64,000 bases of DNA. It comes from Bacillota bacterium. Lineage in GTDB: Bacteria; Bacillota_I; Bacilli_A; RF39; UBA660. Positions 27,019 through 35,606 of the stretch are shown piece by piece. The stretch lies in the NCBI GenBank assembly GCA_023430885.1, contig JAEYYH010000015.1, forward strand, positions 54,215 to 118,214, written 5' to 3'. A program made the position numbers and the translations under genes. Every line of letters starts with the position of its first letter. Position 1 is the first letter of the stretch. The notes under the pieces were generated by a model. The model made no database searches and had not been told where the DNA came from. It was given only the letters and a program-made list of their open reading frames with translations.

Positions 27019-27389
27019 GATAATTCTAATAGGTTAGGGGAGAGTAACAAACTATATATCTGCCTATCTTTCTTATATGTTAAAAATTAATGATTTTAAA
27101 TATATCTATATATCTAATTAACAGTAATATATTTTTTTAATTAAATATAATTTTAAAAAAAAAATTATTTAATTAATCCGAATAAATTATAATTATATGT
27201 TAATAATATAGTTATTAGTGTAATGAATAGAACAATATATAATACATTAAATAAACAAATTTTATATGTTAAAACAAGTATTTTAGCACACTTTATTACT
27301 GAATATAATATATATTATGTTAACTTCTAAAAATAAATTATTTTGTATATTTCTTTAAATATTACTAATACTATTATTGGGTGATTAAA
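27019..27389. other. Gene-free, extremely AT-rich stretch with a repeated 11-mer
   Basis: I see no ORF or RNA gene. TTATATGTTAA occurs three times on the + strand (27073-27083, 27193-27203, 27262-27272), with a near copy at 27313-27323. These could be binding sites upstream of the Asn-rich gene or chance in AT-rich DNA. Confidence 0.4.
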
Positions 27390-27614
27390 ATGAGAAAGAA
27401 TAATAATTCAAATAATTCAAAACAATCTACTTCAGGTAATTATACTAATAAGAATAATAGCCAAGTAACTAATAAGAAATCAAACAGTATTTCAAACAAA
27501 AATAACAATAATGTTACAAGTAAGAAAAATGTTGGATTTGTTACTGACAACGCTAATTCATTCGATTTAGACCCAGAAGAAGAACATTCTTTTAACATAA
27601 CTGATTGTAGATAA
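27390..27614 (+). CDS. Small Asn/Ser/Lys-rich hypothetical protein
   Basis: This 74-residue protein has ~50 residues of Asn, Ser, Lys and Thr repeats, then an acidic end (SFDLDPEEEHSFNITDCR). The ATG at 27390 follows GGGTGATT; an in-frame GTG lies 9 bp upstream. The composition recalls small spore or coat proteins, but no SASP signature is visible. It is disordered and isolated in gene-poor DNA. A terminator after it supports expression. Confidence 0.5.
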   Translation: MRKNNNSNNSKQSTSGNYTNKNNSQVTNKKSNSISNKNNNNVTSKKNVGFVTDNANSFDLDPEEEHSFNITDCR

Positions 27615-27620
27615 CCCAGA

Positions 27621-27647
27621 AAGAGCGGCTTAGCCCCTCTTTTCTTT
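27621..27647 (+). terminator. Rho-independent terminator
   Basis: The stem AAGAGCGGC/GCCCCTCTT (one mismatch) with T-rich tail follows the Asn-rich ORF. Confidence 0.7.
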
Positions 27648-28080
27648 TTATTATATATTTAAATTACATCCAGGTGAACAACTATTCATCTTTTATATTC
27701 TCGATGCACCAAAATACGCCTTGTTTTTTTGCCATTTAAGACAAATTAGTTCGATATATATAAATTTACTTAGCTAGTACTTAAATTACTTTTATATGTG
27801 CTTAAAATAAGAAATATAAGTATAGATTCTAATTCTTAGAAAATAAGTAGAGGGTTTAAAGATGGTAGTAGATCAAAAAAGGGGAAGTCCCCCTCTTTTT
27901 TAATAATCTATAAAATAGAGAAAAATTATATATAATTATTTTGTACTTATAATAATCTTTTTATAATTTAATATTTTTAGAAGAAGGGATTTCTATACAT
28001 CAAAAGAATCTTATTACCTACTCAAAAAAGCGCAGTCACCTATTTTTATAAATACTCCCCTAGCCTACTCGCTATTTTAA
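27648..28080. other. Intergenic stretch without recognised gene
   Basis: No convincing ORF is present. A terminator-like hairpin (GGGG..TCCCC with flanking A and T runs) lies at 27875-27902, so a small transcript from ~27650-27870 is possible. The motif ACTCCCCTAGCCTA at 28053-28066 is an inverted near-copy of TAGGTTAGGGGAGAGT at 27030-27045. Confidence 0.4.
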
Positions 28081-28082
28081 TA

Positions 28083-28119
28083 AAAAAAATGAATCATTAT
28101 CTTTTTGATTCATTTTTTT
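28083..28119. terminator. Bidirectional terminator
   Basis: The perfect stem AAAAAAATGAATCA/TGATTCATTTTTTT includes the stop codon of the minus-strand gene at 28097. Confidence 0.8.
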
Positions 28120-28330
28120 CATACATTTTTTTATTTAAATCTAAGCCTTTCAATTGCATTTTTATAATAATATGATTTATTTGAGAATCCTTTAATCCCA
28201 TATTTTTCAATTCGTTTCTCTTGAATTTCCATACTTCTTGCATGGTATTAACATTATTATTTTTTAATATCAATTCAATATCATTATCTAAATCTAGTTT
28301 TTCAATTTTTTCTACTACATGTTTATCCAT
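28097..28330 (-). CDS. Small helix-hairpin-helix protein resembling the RNA polymerase alpha C-terminal domain
   Basis: The protein has 77 residues. The pattern VNTMQEVWKFKRNELKNMGL followed by KDSQINHIIIKMQLKGLDL resembles the alpha-CTD fold (TVxxLL...L..IGxKSxxEIxxKLxxLGLxL), a double-stranded DNA and regulator binding module. It lies 14 bp after carD, with GGAG at the ribosome site, so the pair is an operon. A role in modulating RNA polymerase with CarD is inference. Confidence 0.6.
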   Translation of the reverse strand: MDKHVVEKIEKLDLDNDIELILKNNNVNTMQEVWKFKRNELKNMGLKDSQINHIIIKMQLKGLDLNKKMYEKNESKR

Positions 28331-28344
28331 AATTTCAACTCCAA

Positions 28345-28845
28345 TTATTTATTTGCGTTTAATTCTTTTACTTTATTTTGTACATATTTTTTGGTTTCAT
28401 TATAAGATAATCCAAGTACAAGTGATATTTCATTATATAAAGACTGTTCTGCTAATTTAAGATAATTTGTATCTGTTGTTCCAATTTTTTTGCCATCATT
28501 AATTTTAGCATCATTTCTTAAATATGCTGTCTTAATTATTTTAATTAAATCTTCATGTTTTCCAGTCGTAATTAAATCTTTGTATTCATAATGAATTGGT
28601 CTATTACTTTCAGTATCAATTGTTTTTATAGCTGGTATGCTATTTATTAAACTTTCTACTTCTTCTTTACTCATTATAGCTCTTAAAATACCATTTTCAT
28701 TAGATGTAGGTAGTGAAATAGTTAGAGAGTCATCTTCGATAGGACTTAATATATAATAATCTATATTCTTAAAATAATTTTCTTTAATCTCCTTAACTCT
28801 ACATATATTTTTCTTGTATACTACATATTCATTTTGTTTGAACAT
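28345..28845 (-). CDS. CarD family transcriptional regulator
   Basis: The N-terminus (MFKQNEYVVYKKNICRVKEI, YYILSPIEDDSLTISLPTSN) is the CarD/TRCF RNA-polymerase-interacting domain, which binds the beta subunit lobe. A helical C-terminal DNA-binding domain follows (LVLGLSYNETKKYVQNKV). At 166 residues it matches CdnL/CarD. The ATG at 28845 follows AAAGGAGGTG. A terminator-like hairpin stands between its promoter and its start codon. Confidence 0.9.
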   Translation of the reverse strand: MFKQNEYVVYKKNICRVKEIKENYFKNIDYYILSPIEDDSLTISLPTSNENGILRAIMSKEEVESLINSIPAIKTIDTESNRPIHYEYKDLITTGKHEDLIKIIKTAYLRNDAKINDGKKIGTTDTNYLKLAEQSLYNEISLVLGLSYNETKKYVQNKVKELNANK

Positions 28846-28865
28846 AGTAAACACCTCCTTTAATG

Positions 28866-28909
28866 AAAAAAAGTAGCTATGCAACCGGACTTACGCCTGC
28901 ATAGCTACT
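28866..28909 (-). promoter_or_regulatory. Attenuator-like hairpin in the carD leader
   Basis: A perfect 12-bp stem AGTAGCTATGCA/TGCATAGCTACT (28872-28883 with 28898-28909) has a 14-nt loop, GGCGTAAGTCCGGT on the transcript. It is followed on the minus strand by six T. It has the form of an intrinsic terminator, yet lies inside the ~70-nt leader of carD. Confidence 0.7.
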
Positions 28910-28921
28910 CGTTGTATTTAT

Positions 28922-28950
28922 ATTATACCATTTTTTTAAAGTAAATGTAA
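28922..28950 (-). promoter_or_regulatory. Promoter of carD
   Basis: On the minus strand TTACAT (28945-28950) and TATAAT (28922-28927) are 17 bp apart, with a start near 28915. Confidence 0.7.
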
Positions 28951-29040
28951 GTGAAACTTTATAAATACTTGTTTATTGTATTGATTATTCCTCTTCTTAA
29001 CTGCATTTTATATAGAATCATCATATTTACTTTTAACATC

Positions 29041-30231
29041 CTACTTTAACTTGTCTAAAAAACTAGTTCCAACTGGAGTATTTACTTCGAAATTATCAGC
29101 TATAGTAGCTCCTATATCTGCAAATGTTGGTAATTCTTCTAATTTTCTTGGTTTTGTTAAACTTGATGAATAAGCAAATACTGGAACATTTTCTCTAGTA
29201 TGATCTGTTCCTTTAAAAGTTGGGTCATTACCATGATCAGCTGTTATTATAAGTAAATCATCGCTATTTAAATGAGCTAATAAATGCGGTATAGCTTCAT
29301 CTACTTCTCTTAATGCATCTCCATAGCCTTTAACATCTCTTCTATGGCCATATTTACTATCAAAATCATTTAAATTAGTGAAACATAGTCCAGTAAAGTC
29401 TTCGTGTACTTTTTTCATTAAAGTTCTTATACCTTCAACATTATCACCAGTATGAGTGCTTTGAGTAATACCACAATTATTAAATATATCTGCAATTTTA
29501 CCAATTGAGATTACGTCTAAATCCTTGTTTTTTAGATTATCTAATACTGTATTTTCTACTGGATCAAGGGCATAGTCTTTTCTATTACCTGTTCTCGTAA
29601 AACTACCTGGTTGTCCTGTAAAAGGTCTAGCAATTATCCTGCCAACTTTCCATTCTTCATTTAAAGTAAGCTGTCTTGCCATTTCACATATATTATATAG
29701 TTCTTCTAAAGGTATTATGCTTTCGTGGGCTGCAATCTGTAAAACTGAATCTGCTGAAGTGTATACAATAAGAGCTCCAGTTTGAATTTGTTCTAAACCT
29801 AATCTTTCAATTATCTCAGTTCCAGACGCATTACAGTTGCCAATAATTTTTCTGCCACTCGCTTCTTCTAATGCATTTATTAACTCACTAGGAAAGCCAG
29901 TGTTTGTATATGTTTTGAATGGTACTTTAGTAATTATTCCCATCATTTCAAGATGACCAGTTAAAGTATCTTTACCATTACTTACCTCGCGAGCTTTTGT
30001 ATAATAACTCATTGTTGGAAAATTAGTATTATTTACAATATTAAATAGACCAAATTTCGCTAAATTTTTATATTCATGTGTAGTATTATCGATAACATGT
30101 TTTAAGGTGTTAGCTCCAACATCACCAAAATTATCAGCATCTCTAGCTTCCCCTGCCCCTACTGAATCTAGAACTACTAAAAATATTCTTTTAAATCTAT
30201 ATTTATCTTTTTTTATTTTAAATCCAAACAT
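29041..30231 (-). CDS. deoB: Phosphopentomutase
   Basis: This enzyme interconverts (deoxy)ribose 1- and 5-phosphates in nucleoside salvage. The alkaline-phosphatase-superfamily motifs are clear: VVLDSVGAGEARDADNFGD with GANTLKH, then TADHGNDPT and HTRENVPVFAY for metal binding. The length of 396 is normal. The start overlaps the stop of the kinase-like gene by 1 bp. In Bacillus deoB follows xerD directly; here a kinase-like gene lies between. Confidence 0.95.
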   Translation of the reverse strand: MFGFKIKKDKYRFKRIFLVVLDSVGAGEARDADNFGDVGANTLKHVIDNTTHEYKNLAKFGLFNIVNNTNFPTMSYYTKAREVSNGKDTLTGHLEMMGIITKVPFKTYTNTGFPSELINALEEASGRKIIGNCNASGTEIIERLGLEQIQTGALIVYTSADSVLQIAAHESIIPLEELYNICEMARQLTLNEEWKVGRIIARPFTGQPGSFTRTGNRKDYALDPVENTVLDNLKNKDLDVISIGKIADIFNNCGITQSTHTGDNVEGIRTLMKKVHEDFTGLCFTNLNDFDSKYGHRRDVKGYGDALREVDEAIPHLLAHLNSDDLLIITADHGNDPTFKGTDHTRENVPVFAYSSSLTKPRKLEELPTFADIGATIADNFEVNTPVGTSFLDKLK

Positions 30232-30974
30232 TATCTTTTTTTCCTTTCATCATTTAAGAATTTCGAAAAATCCATTTGATAATCAATTTTATCTTCTATT
30301 AAATAATTACTGATAAGCATTTTAGCTTCATTACTTAAGCTTGAGTGAAGGACTTTCAAATTCATTGGTTTTCTTTCTTGTGAAAGAGAACAAACAAAGC
30401 AACTTAAAAGTAAAATTTTATCAATAGCCTTTAAATCATTTATATTATATTTTTCTCTAATATTAGGAATATTCTTTCCTTCACTTGGAATATGGCCAAT
30501 ATTATCAATTGGTAATTCATCAATTCCCATACTATCTACATCAACAAATATAGGATTATCGCTATCATTTACTATTATATTTTCTCTTTTTATATCACCA
30601 ATAACAATGTTGTTTTTATGGAGAAAATCTAATTTATTAAATAGTTTTGTATAAAGTATTAGTAATTTATCTAAACTTTTAACACTGTCAATAGTAACAG
30701 CATCTGGTACTTTTTTCATTGCGTATCCTTCAAAACTACCATCTACAGTAAGTAACATCTTAGGCCCTGTTATAATATTATCACTTATATTTTTCTCTTG
30801 AAATCTCTTCAATTTATACATTTTATTATCTAAGTCCATAATACCCCTCAAATGTGGGAAGAAATGTTTTAATAAAAGATTTTCATTATATAATAAAATG
30901 CATCCTTCAAAACCACCTTTATTATACGTAGTTAAATTATCTAAACGCTCTCTACTAATATTTAATGTATCCAT
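30231..30974 (-). CDS. Protein-kinase-fold protein
   Basis: This 247-residue protein has GFEGCILLYNENLLLKHF as a glycine-loop/lysine region, the catalytic-loop equivalent IGDIKRENIIVN (residues ~124-135), and FVDVDSMG in place of DFG. It is short, and the C-lobe is truncated. It may be an active small kinase, aminoglycoside-phosphotransferase-like, or a pseudokinase. The start lies within the xerD end, after AAGGAGG. Placement between xerD and deoB in one operon is unusual. Confidence 0.65.
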   Translation of the reverse strand: MDTLNISRERLDNLTTYNKGGFEGCILLYNENLLLKHFFPHLRGIMDLDNKMYKLKRFQEKNISDNIITGPKMLLTVDGSFEGYAMKKVPDAVTIDSVKSLDKLLILYTKLFNKLDFLHKNNIVIGDIKRENIIVNDSDNPIFVDVDSMGIDELPIDNIGHIPSEGKNIPNIREKYNINDLKAIDKILLLSCFVCSLSQERKPMNLKVLHSSLSNEAKMLISNYLIEDKIDYQMDFSKFLNDERKKR

Positions 30975-31888
30975 GTATCCTCCTTACTATGAGGGTGTGA
31001 TTCATCATAGTTTTTTCTTAATTTTTCTGTTGCAACATGTGTATATATTTGTGTAGTTGATAAATTAGAATGACCCAGCATCTCCTGAATACTTCTTAAA
31101 TCTGCTCCATTATCAAGTAGATGAGAAGCAAATGAATGTCTTAAAGTATGTGGAGATAAATCTTTTTTGATATTTTTTTCTTTAGCAATATTTTGTATTA
31201 TTTTAAAGAAACCTTGTCTTGTCATACCAAGGCCGTGATTATTCAAAAATAATTTATCACACATTCTATTTTTTAACATACTATTACGATATTCTTCAAG
31301 ATATAATTTAATAAAATCATGAGCATAATCACCAATTGGCACTATTCTTTCTTTATTACCTTTACCAATCATTCTTACCAAATCGTCATCTAAATTAACA
31401 TCATTTACGTTTAAATCAACTAATTCGCTAACTCTAAGACCCGATCCATACATTAATTCTAACATAGCTTTATTCCTAGCTGAGTAGGCATCTATTATAT
31501 CTATATTAAGTAGTAAATCTACTTCTTCTAAAGATAATATATTAGGTAATGATTTAGGTATCTTAGGAAGTTCTATTTTATCCATTGGATTATAATTCAT
31601 TTTATTAGTAATATTCATATATTTATAAAATGTTTTTAATGATGATATATTTCTTGCTATGGATTTATTACTAATATTATCTTTATCTAAACTTTTTAAG
31701 TAAGTAAATATATTATCATCAGTTATTTTACTTGGCTCTATTTTCAAATATAATAAACACTTCTCTATATCATCAATATAGGATAATTTAGTGTTTTCAC
31801 TATACTTTTTATCTACTAACAAAAAAACAGAAAAATCTTCAAGAATTGGTTTTATCTTTTTATAAAAACTATTTTCTATCTCTTCCAT
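30962..31888 (-). CDS. xerD: Site-specific tyrosine recombinase XerD/XerC
   Basis: It has an N-terminal SAM-like core-binding domain and a C-terminal catalytic domain with the R..H-x-x-R..H..Y set: GSGLRVSELVDL, SPHTLRHSFASHLL, MLGHSNLSTTQIYTHV. The length is 308 residues. It resolves chromosome dimers at dif. The synteny with deoB supports xerD (RipX) rather than an integrase. Confidence 0.9.
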   Translation of the reverse strand: MEEIENSFYKKIKPILEDFSVFLLVDKKYSENTKLSYIDDIEKCLLYLKIEPSKITDDNIFTYLKSLDKDNISNKSIARNISSLKTFYKYMNITNKMNYNPMDKIELPKIPKSLPNILSLEEVDLLLNIDIIDAYSARNKAMLELMYGSGLRVSELVDLNVNDVNLDDDLVRMIGKGNKERIVPIGDYAHDFIKLYLEEYRNSMLKNRMCDKLFLNNHGLGMTRQGFFKIIQNIAKEKNIKKDLSPHTLRHSFASHLLDNGADLRSIQEMLGHSNLSTTQIYTHVATEKLRKNYDESHPHSKEDTWIH

Positions 31889-31953
31889 AGCATCACCATA
31901 TTAATTATACCAAATAAATTGTATTTTGACTTATTTCATACAAAACTTTACAA

Positions 31954-31976
31954 ATAAAAAAGTGCTGATGCACTTT
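31954..31976 (-). terminator. Rho-independent terminator
   Basis: On the minus strand the stem AAAGTGC/GCACTTT with loop ATCA is followed by T residues. Confidence 0.8.
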
Positions 31977-32166
31977 AGACCAAGAAATATTCTATTGAAA
32001 TATAACCGATTACCAATAGTATAACTATAGCAGTTCCAATAAAAATTAATTTGGAACAGTCTGTTTGATCTTTTCTACTCATTTTATTAATTGATGGTGT
32101 TGCAGCACTCGTTTTCTTAGGTGTAGTTTTTTTTGTAGTAGCTTTTTTCGAAACCTTCTTTGCCAT
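31975..32166 (-). CDS. Small tail-anchored Lys-rich protein
   Basis: The protein has 63 residues: a Lys/Thr-rich histone-like N-terminal half (KKATTKKTTPKKTSA) and one C-terminal membrane helix (LIFIGTAIVILLVIGYISIE). The basic tail is probably in the cytoplasm. It has a GAGTG ribosome site and its own terminator. Function unknown. Confidence 0.6.
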   Translation of the reverse strand: MAKKVSKKATTKKTTPKKTSAATPSINKMSRKDQTDCSKLIFIGTAIVILLVIGYISIEYFLV

Positions 32167-32304
32167 ACACTCACTCCTATTCTACAATAATTATAGCGAT
32201 TGAAGAGATGATTGTCAATATCACTTATGTAAAGAAAATAATTGACTATATTTGTCATTTATGATATTTTTAGAGTGTGTTTATAATATGAGAGGATGAT
32301 AATT

Positions 32305-33708
32305 ATGAAGAAATTTGATGCTATTATAGTAGGCGCTGGTCCATCTGGAATATTTTGCGCCTATGAACTAATTAATAAGAATCCAAAAATGAATATTTTG
32401 TTGCTTGAAAAAGGTCACGAGATATCAAAAAGAATTTGTCCAAAAAGAAAAACTGGCAAATGTATAAATTGTAATCCTTGTAATATAACATGTGGTTTTT
32501 CAGGTGCTGGTGCTTTTAGTGATGGAAAACTTACACTTGCTAAGCAAGAGACAGGTGGTAATCTATCAGAACTTATTGGGCCTGATAAAACTGGAGAATT
32601 AATTAAAAAAATTGATGATGTATATCTTTCTTTTGGTGCAGATACAAAACTTCATGGTGTTGATAATAAAGAAGCCATTGCTTCTATTAGAAAGAAAGCT
32701 ATTCAAGCTGATTTAAAACTTATTGAGAGTCCTATTAGACATTTAGGAACTGAGGCAAGCTATGAAATATATGGTAAATTAGAAAAATTTTTACTTGATC
32801 ATGGTGTTAAGATTATGTTTGATACCATGGTAAATGATATTATTGAAGAAGATGGTATTATTAAAGGTGTAGCTACAAAGAAAGACGAATTCTATTCTGA
32901 TATCGTTGTTGTAGGATCCGGAAGAGAAGGATCAGCTTGGTTCCAAGAAATATGTAAAAAGCATAATATCGAGTCAGTACCAGGAACTGTTGATATTGGT
33001 GTTAGAGTTGAATGCCGTGATGAAGTTATGAAAGAACTAAACGATGCAATGTATGAGTCTAAACTTGTTTATTATACTAAGACATTTAGCGATAAAGTTC
33101 GTACTTTCTGCCAAAATCCTTCGGGTGAAGTTGCTCTTGAAAACTATACTTTAGCAAACGGTAAACATTTAACAACTGTTAATGGGCATGCTTATAAAGG
33201 TGATAGTTTAAAAACTGAAAATACCAACTTTGCTCTACTAGTTTCAAAGAATTTTACTGAACCATTTAAAGAACCTCTTGAATATGGTGTTGCTATCGCT
33301 TCTTTAGCTAATATGCTAGCTGGTGGTGGTGTGCTAGTACAAAGTTATGGTGATTTCAAAAAGCATCGTAGAAGTACTCCAGAGCGCATTAGAACCGGTA
33401 ATGTAGTACCTACTTTGAAAGATGCTATTCCAGGAGATTTATCTGCAGTTATTCCCTATCGTATTTTCGAAGATATAATAGAAATGCTTGAAGCCATGGA
33501 TAAAATAGTACCTGGTATTGCTAATAATGAAACACTTTTATATGGTGTTGAAGTAAAATTTTACTCAAACAAGGTTATTATTGGGGAAGACTGCCAAACA
33601 AGTATAAAAGGTTTATATAGTGTTGGTGATTCCTCTTCTTGGACTAGAGGATTATCACTTGCTTCTGCTATGGGGCTATATGTAGCTGATAATATATTAA
33701 ATAAATAA
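32305..33708 (+). CDS. FAD-dependent dehydrogenase (COG2509 type)
   Basis: The dinucleotide-binding motif AIIVGAGPSGIFCAYELI is at the N-terminus. A Cys cluster (CPKRKTGKCINCNPCNITCG) follows, and GVRVECRDEV and YSVGDSSSWTRGLSLASAMG near the end are FAD-binding. These oxidoreductases are common in anaerobic Firmicutes, with unknown substrate. The ATG at 32305 is chosen because GAGAGG abuts the first ATG. Length 467. Confidence 0.88.
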   Translation: MKKFDAIIVGAGPSGIFCAYELINKNPKMNILLLEKGHEISKRICPKRKTGKCINCNPCNITCGFSGAGAFSDGKLTLAKQETGGNLSELIGPDKTGELIKKIDDVYLSFGADTKLHGVDNKEAIASIRKKAIQADLKLIESPIRHLGTEASYEIYGKLEKFLLDHGVKIMFDTMVNDIIEEDGIIKGVATKKDEFYSDIVVVGSGREGSAWFQEICKKHNIESVPGTVDIGVRVECRDEVMKELNDAMYESKLVYYTKTFSDKVRTFCQNPSGEVALENYTLANGKHLTTVNGHAYKGDSLKTENTNFALLVSKNFTEPFKEPLEYGVAIASLANMLAGGGVLVQSYGDFKKHRRSTPERIRTGNVVPTLKDAIPGDLSAVIPYRIFEDIIEMLEAMDKIVPGIANNETLLYGVEVKFYSNKVIIGEDCQTSIKGLYSVGDSSSWTRGLSLASAMGLYVADNILNK

Positions 33709-33717
33709 TAAATAAAG

Positions 33718-33746
33718 AAAATCCTTATATTAAAAGGATTTTTTTT
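33718..33746 (+). terminator. Rho-independent terminator
   Basis: The stem AAATCCTT/AAGGATTT with a 6-nt loop is followed by T8. Confidence 0.85.
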
Positions 33747-33776
33747 ATGATAAAATATAAGTACAGAGGTGATAGT

Positions 33777-34997
33777 ATGAATGAGCCATTGGCAATTAAA
33801 TTAAGACCAACTAAAACAAGTGAAATAATCGGTCAAACACATTTAGTCGGCGAAAACAAAATAATTAGTAATATGGTTAAAAATGGCAAACTATTTTCAA
33901 TGATATTATATGGTAAACCTGGCATTGGTAAAACTACTATCGCTTTAGCAATCGTAAATGAGTTGTCTTTAAGATATCGCATGCTTAATGCAGTTATAAA
34001 TAATAAAAAAGACTTTGATATAGTTGTAGAAGAAGCTAAAATGTACAAAGGTATAGTTGTTATCATGGATGAAATACATCGTTTAAACAAGGATAAACAA
34101 GACTTACTTCTTCCCTACTTAGAGTCAGGTCTTATAACACTAGTAGGTATTACATCATCTAATCCATATCATTCAATAAATCCCGCTATTAGAAGTCGAT
34201 GTCAAATATATGAACTAAAAGAATTAGAATTTGATGATATAGTAAATGGAATTAAAAAAGCTATCAAATCGAAAATTTTACCGAATTTAAAAATAGATAA
34301 AAAAAGTATTGATGCTATTGCAACAATAGCAGGTGGTGATTTAAGAAGTGCTTATAATTTGCTTGAAGTTTGTTATTACAGTACTAATGATGGCAAAATA
34401 AACATGGATGTAGTTAAAGCAACAAATAGTAAACCAGTCTTTTTTCATGACAAGAATGAAGATGGTCATTATGATGTATTATCAGCTTTTCAAAAATCTA
34501 TTCGTGGATCAGACGTTAATGCCGCCATCCATTACTTAGCAAGATTAATAGAAGCTGACGATTTAGATAGTATATATCGCCGAATGACCGTTATTGCTTA
34601 TGAGGATATTGGTCTTGCTAATCCTACTATGGGACCAAAAGTAAATGCATGTATTAATGCATGTGAGCGAGTTGGATTACCTGAAGCTAGAATAATATTA
34701 TCTGCAACTATTATAGAACTTGCTTTATCTCCTAAATCCAATAGTGCTGAATCTGCTATAGATATAGCACTAAATGATATTAGAAGTGGCAAATCAGGAC
34801 ATGTACCTAATCATATTAAAACAAGTAGCAATACATATTTATATCCACATAATTATCCAAATGGATATGTTAAACAACAATATTTGCCAGATGAATTAAA
34901 AAATAAAGAATACTACAATCCTAAAACAACAAGTAAATATGAACGTGGTTTAAAAGAAGTATATGATAAGATAAAGGAAATAAATAAAAACACATAG
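33777..34997 (+). CDS. rarA: Replication-associated recombination protein A (RarA/MgsA), AAA+ ATPase
   Basis: This is a clamp-loader-like ATPase acting at stalled forks. The N-terminal LAIKLRPTKTSEIIGQTHLV is the RarA signature. Walker A is GKPGIGKTT, Walker B is VVIMDEIHRL, and sensor 1 is ITSSNPYHSIN. The C-terminal tetramerisation domain has RRMTVIAYEDIGLANPT and YPHNYPNGYVKQQYLPDEL. The ATG at 33777 follows GAGGTGA. Confidence 0.94.
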   Translation: MNEPLAIKLRPTKTSEIIGQTHLVGENKIISNMVKNGKLFSMILYGKPGIGKTTIALAIVNELSLRYRMLNAVINNKKDFDIVVEEAKMYKGIVVIMDEIHRLNKDKQDLLLPYLESGLITLVGITSSNPYHSINPAIRSRCQIYELKELEFDDIVNGIKKAIKSKILPNLKIDKKSIDAIATIAGGDLRSAYNLLEVCYYSTNDGKINMDVVKATNSKPVFFHDKNEDGHYDVLSAFQKSIRGSDVNAAIHYLARLIEADDLDSIYRRMTVIAYEDIGLANPTMGPKVNACINACERVGLPEARIILSATIIELALSPKSNSAESAIDIALNDIRSGKSGHVPNHIKTSSNTYLYPHNYPNGYVKQQYLPDELKNKEYYNPKTTSKYERGLKEVYDKIKEINKNT

Positions 34998-35015
34998 CTT
35001 GCTCTATGTGTTTTT
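34986..35015 (+). terminator. Rho-independent terminator
   Basis: The 12-bp stem AAAAACACATAG/CTATGTGTTTTT overlaps the rarA stop and may serve both strands. Confidence 0.85.
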
Positions 35016-35034
35016 ATGTTATATATTAAAAATA

Positions 35035-35550
35035 TTATTTATCTATATCTAAATCATAATAAGAATCATAATCTATTTCCTCACAAGAATTATTATCAGT
35101 TTTTTCGCTACTCCAATGCAACTTAGTTGGATATATATATTTATTACTTAAGTCATAGGCATTTACGCAGTAGTTTGATTCATTTGCTTTTATCATTATA
35201 CGGTATGGTTTTGAGTGACATGAATCAATACATAAGCCCGCTACTGTTCCTTTTGTATAACTTAATACTTCAATGTCATTTAACTGAATATTATATTTAT
35301 CAGATATATATTCTTTAGCTTTATTACTAATATTATTTTTTATAAAACCATCAAATATTAGACTGAAAGCAGTAATAGTAATCATTATAATTATTGAAAT
35401 TATAAAAATAATTTTTAATATTTTAATAAGTTTTACTAATTTACATTCTCTAGAAAAAAGCGATATTATATATAATACTAACAGTATAATACCTAGAGCA
35501 ACAGTCAACATTATTCCAATAAAAAGAAAATAAAATAAATAATTAAACAT
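35035..35550 (-). CDS. Two-helix membrane protein of unknown function
   Basis: Two N-terminal hydrophobic segments (~6-32 and ~45-66) precede an exported ~100-residue domain with GLCIDSCHSKP and further Cys, which could form disulfides. The C-terminus is acidic. No family is recognised. It is transcribed alone, convergent with rarA and separated from holA by a terminator. Confidence 0.6.
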   Translation of the reverse strand: MFNYLFYFLFIGIMLTVALGIILLVLYIISLFSRECKLVKLIKILKIIFIISIIIMITITAFSLIFDGFIKNNISNKAKEYISDKYNIQLNDIEVLSYTKGTVAGLCIDSCHSKPYRIMIKANESNYCVNAYDLSNKYIYPTKLHWSSEKTDNNSCEEIDYDSYYDLDIDK

Positions 35551-35583
35551 GCAATCATACTCCTATTGATGTAATTATATCAT

Positions 35584-35606
35584 AAAAAAACACCATTTAG
35601 TGTTTT
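35584..35606 (-). terminator. Rho-independent terminator after holA
   Basis: On the minus strand the stem AAAACAC/GTGTTTT with T run follows the holA stop. Confidence 0.8.

Noticed and set aside
27390..27614. Small acid-soluble spore protein
   Set aside because: The Asn-rich composition is suggestive, but neither the alpha/beta nor the gamma SASP signature is present.
30962..31888. Phage or transposon integrase
   Set aside because: The length, full catalytic set and position beside deoB fit housekeeping XerD.
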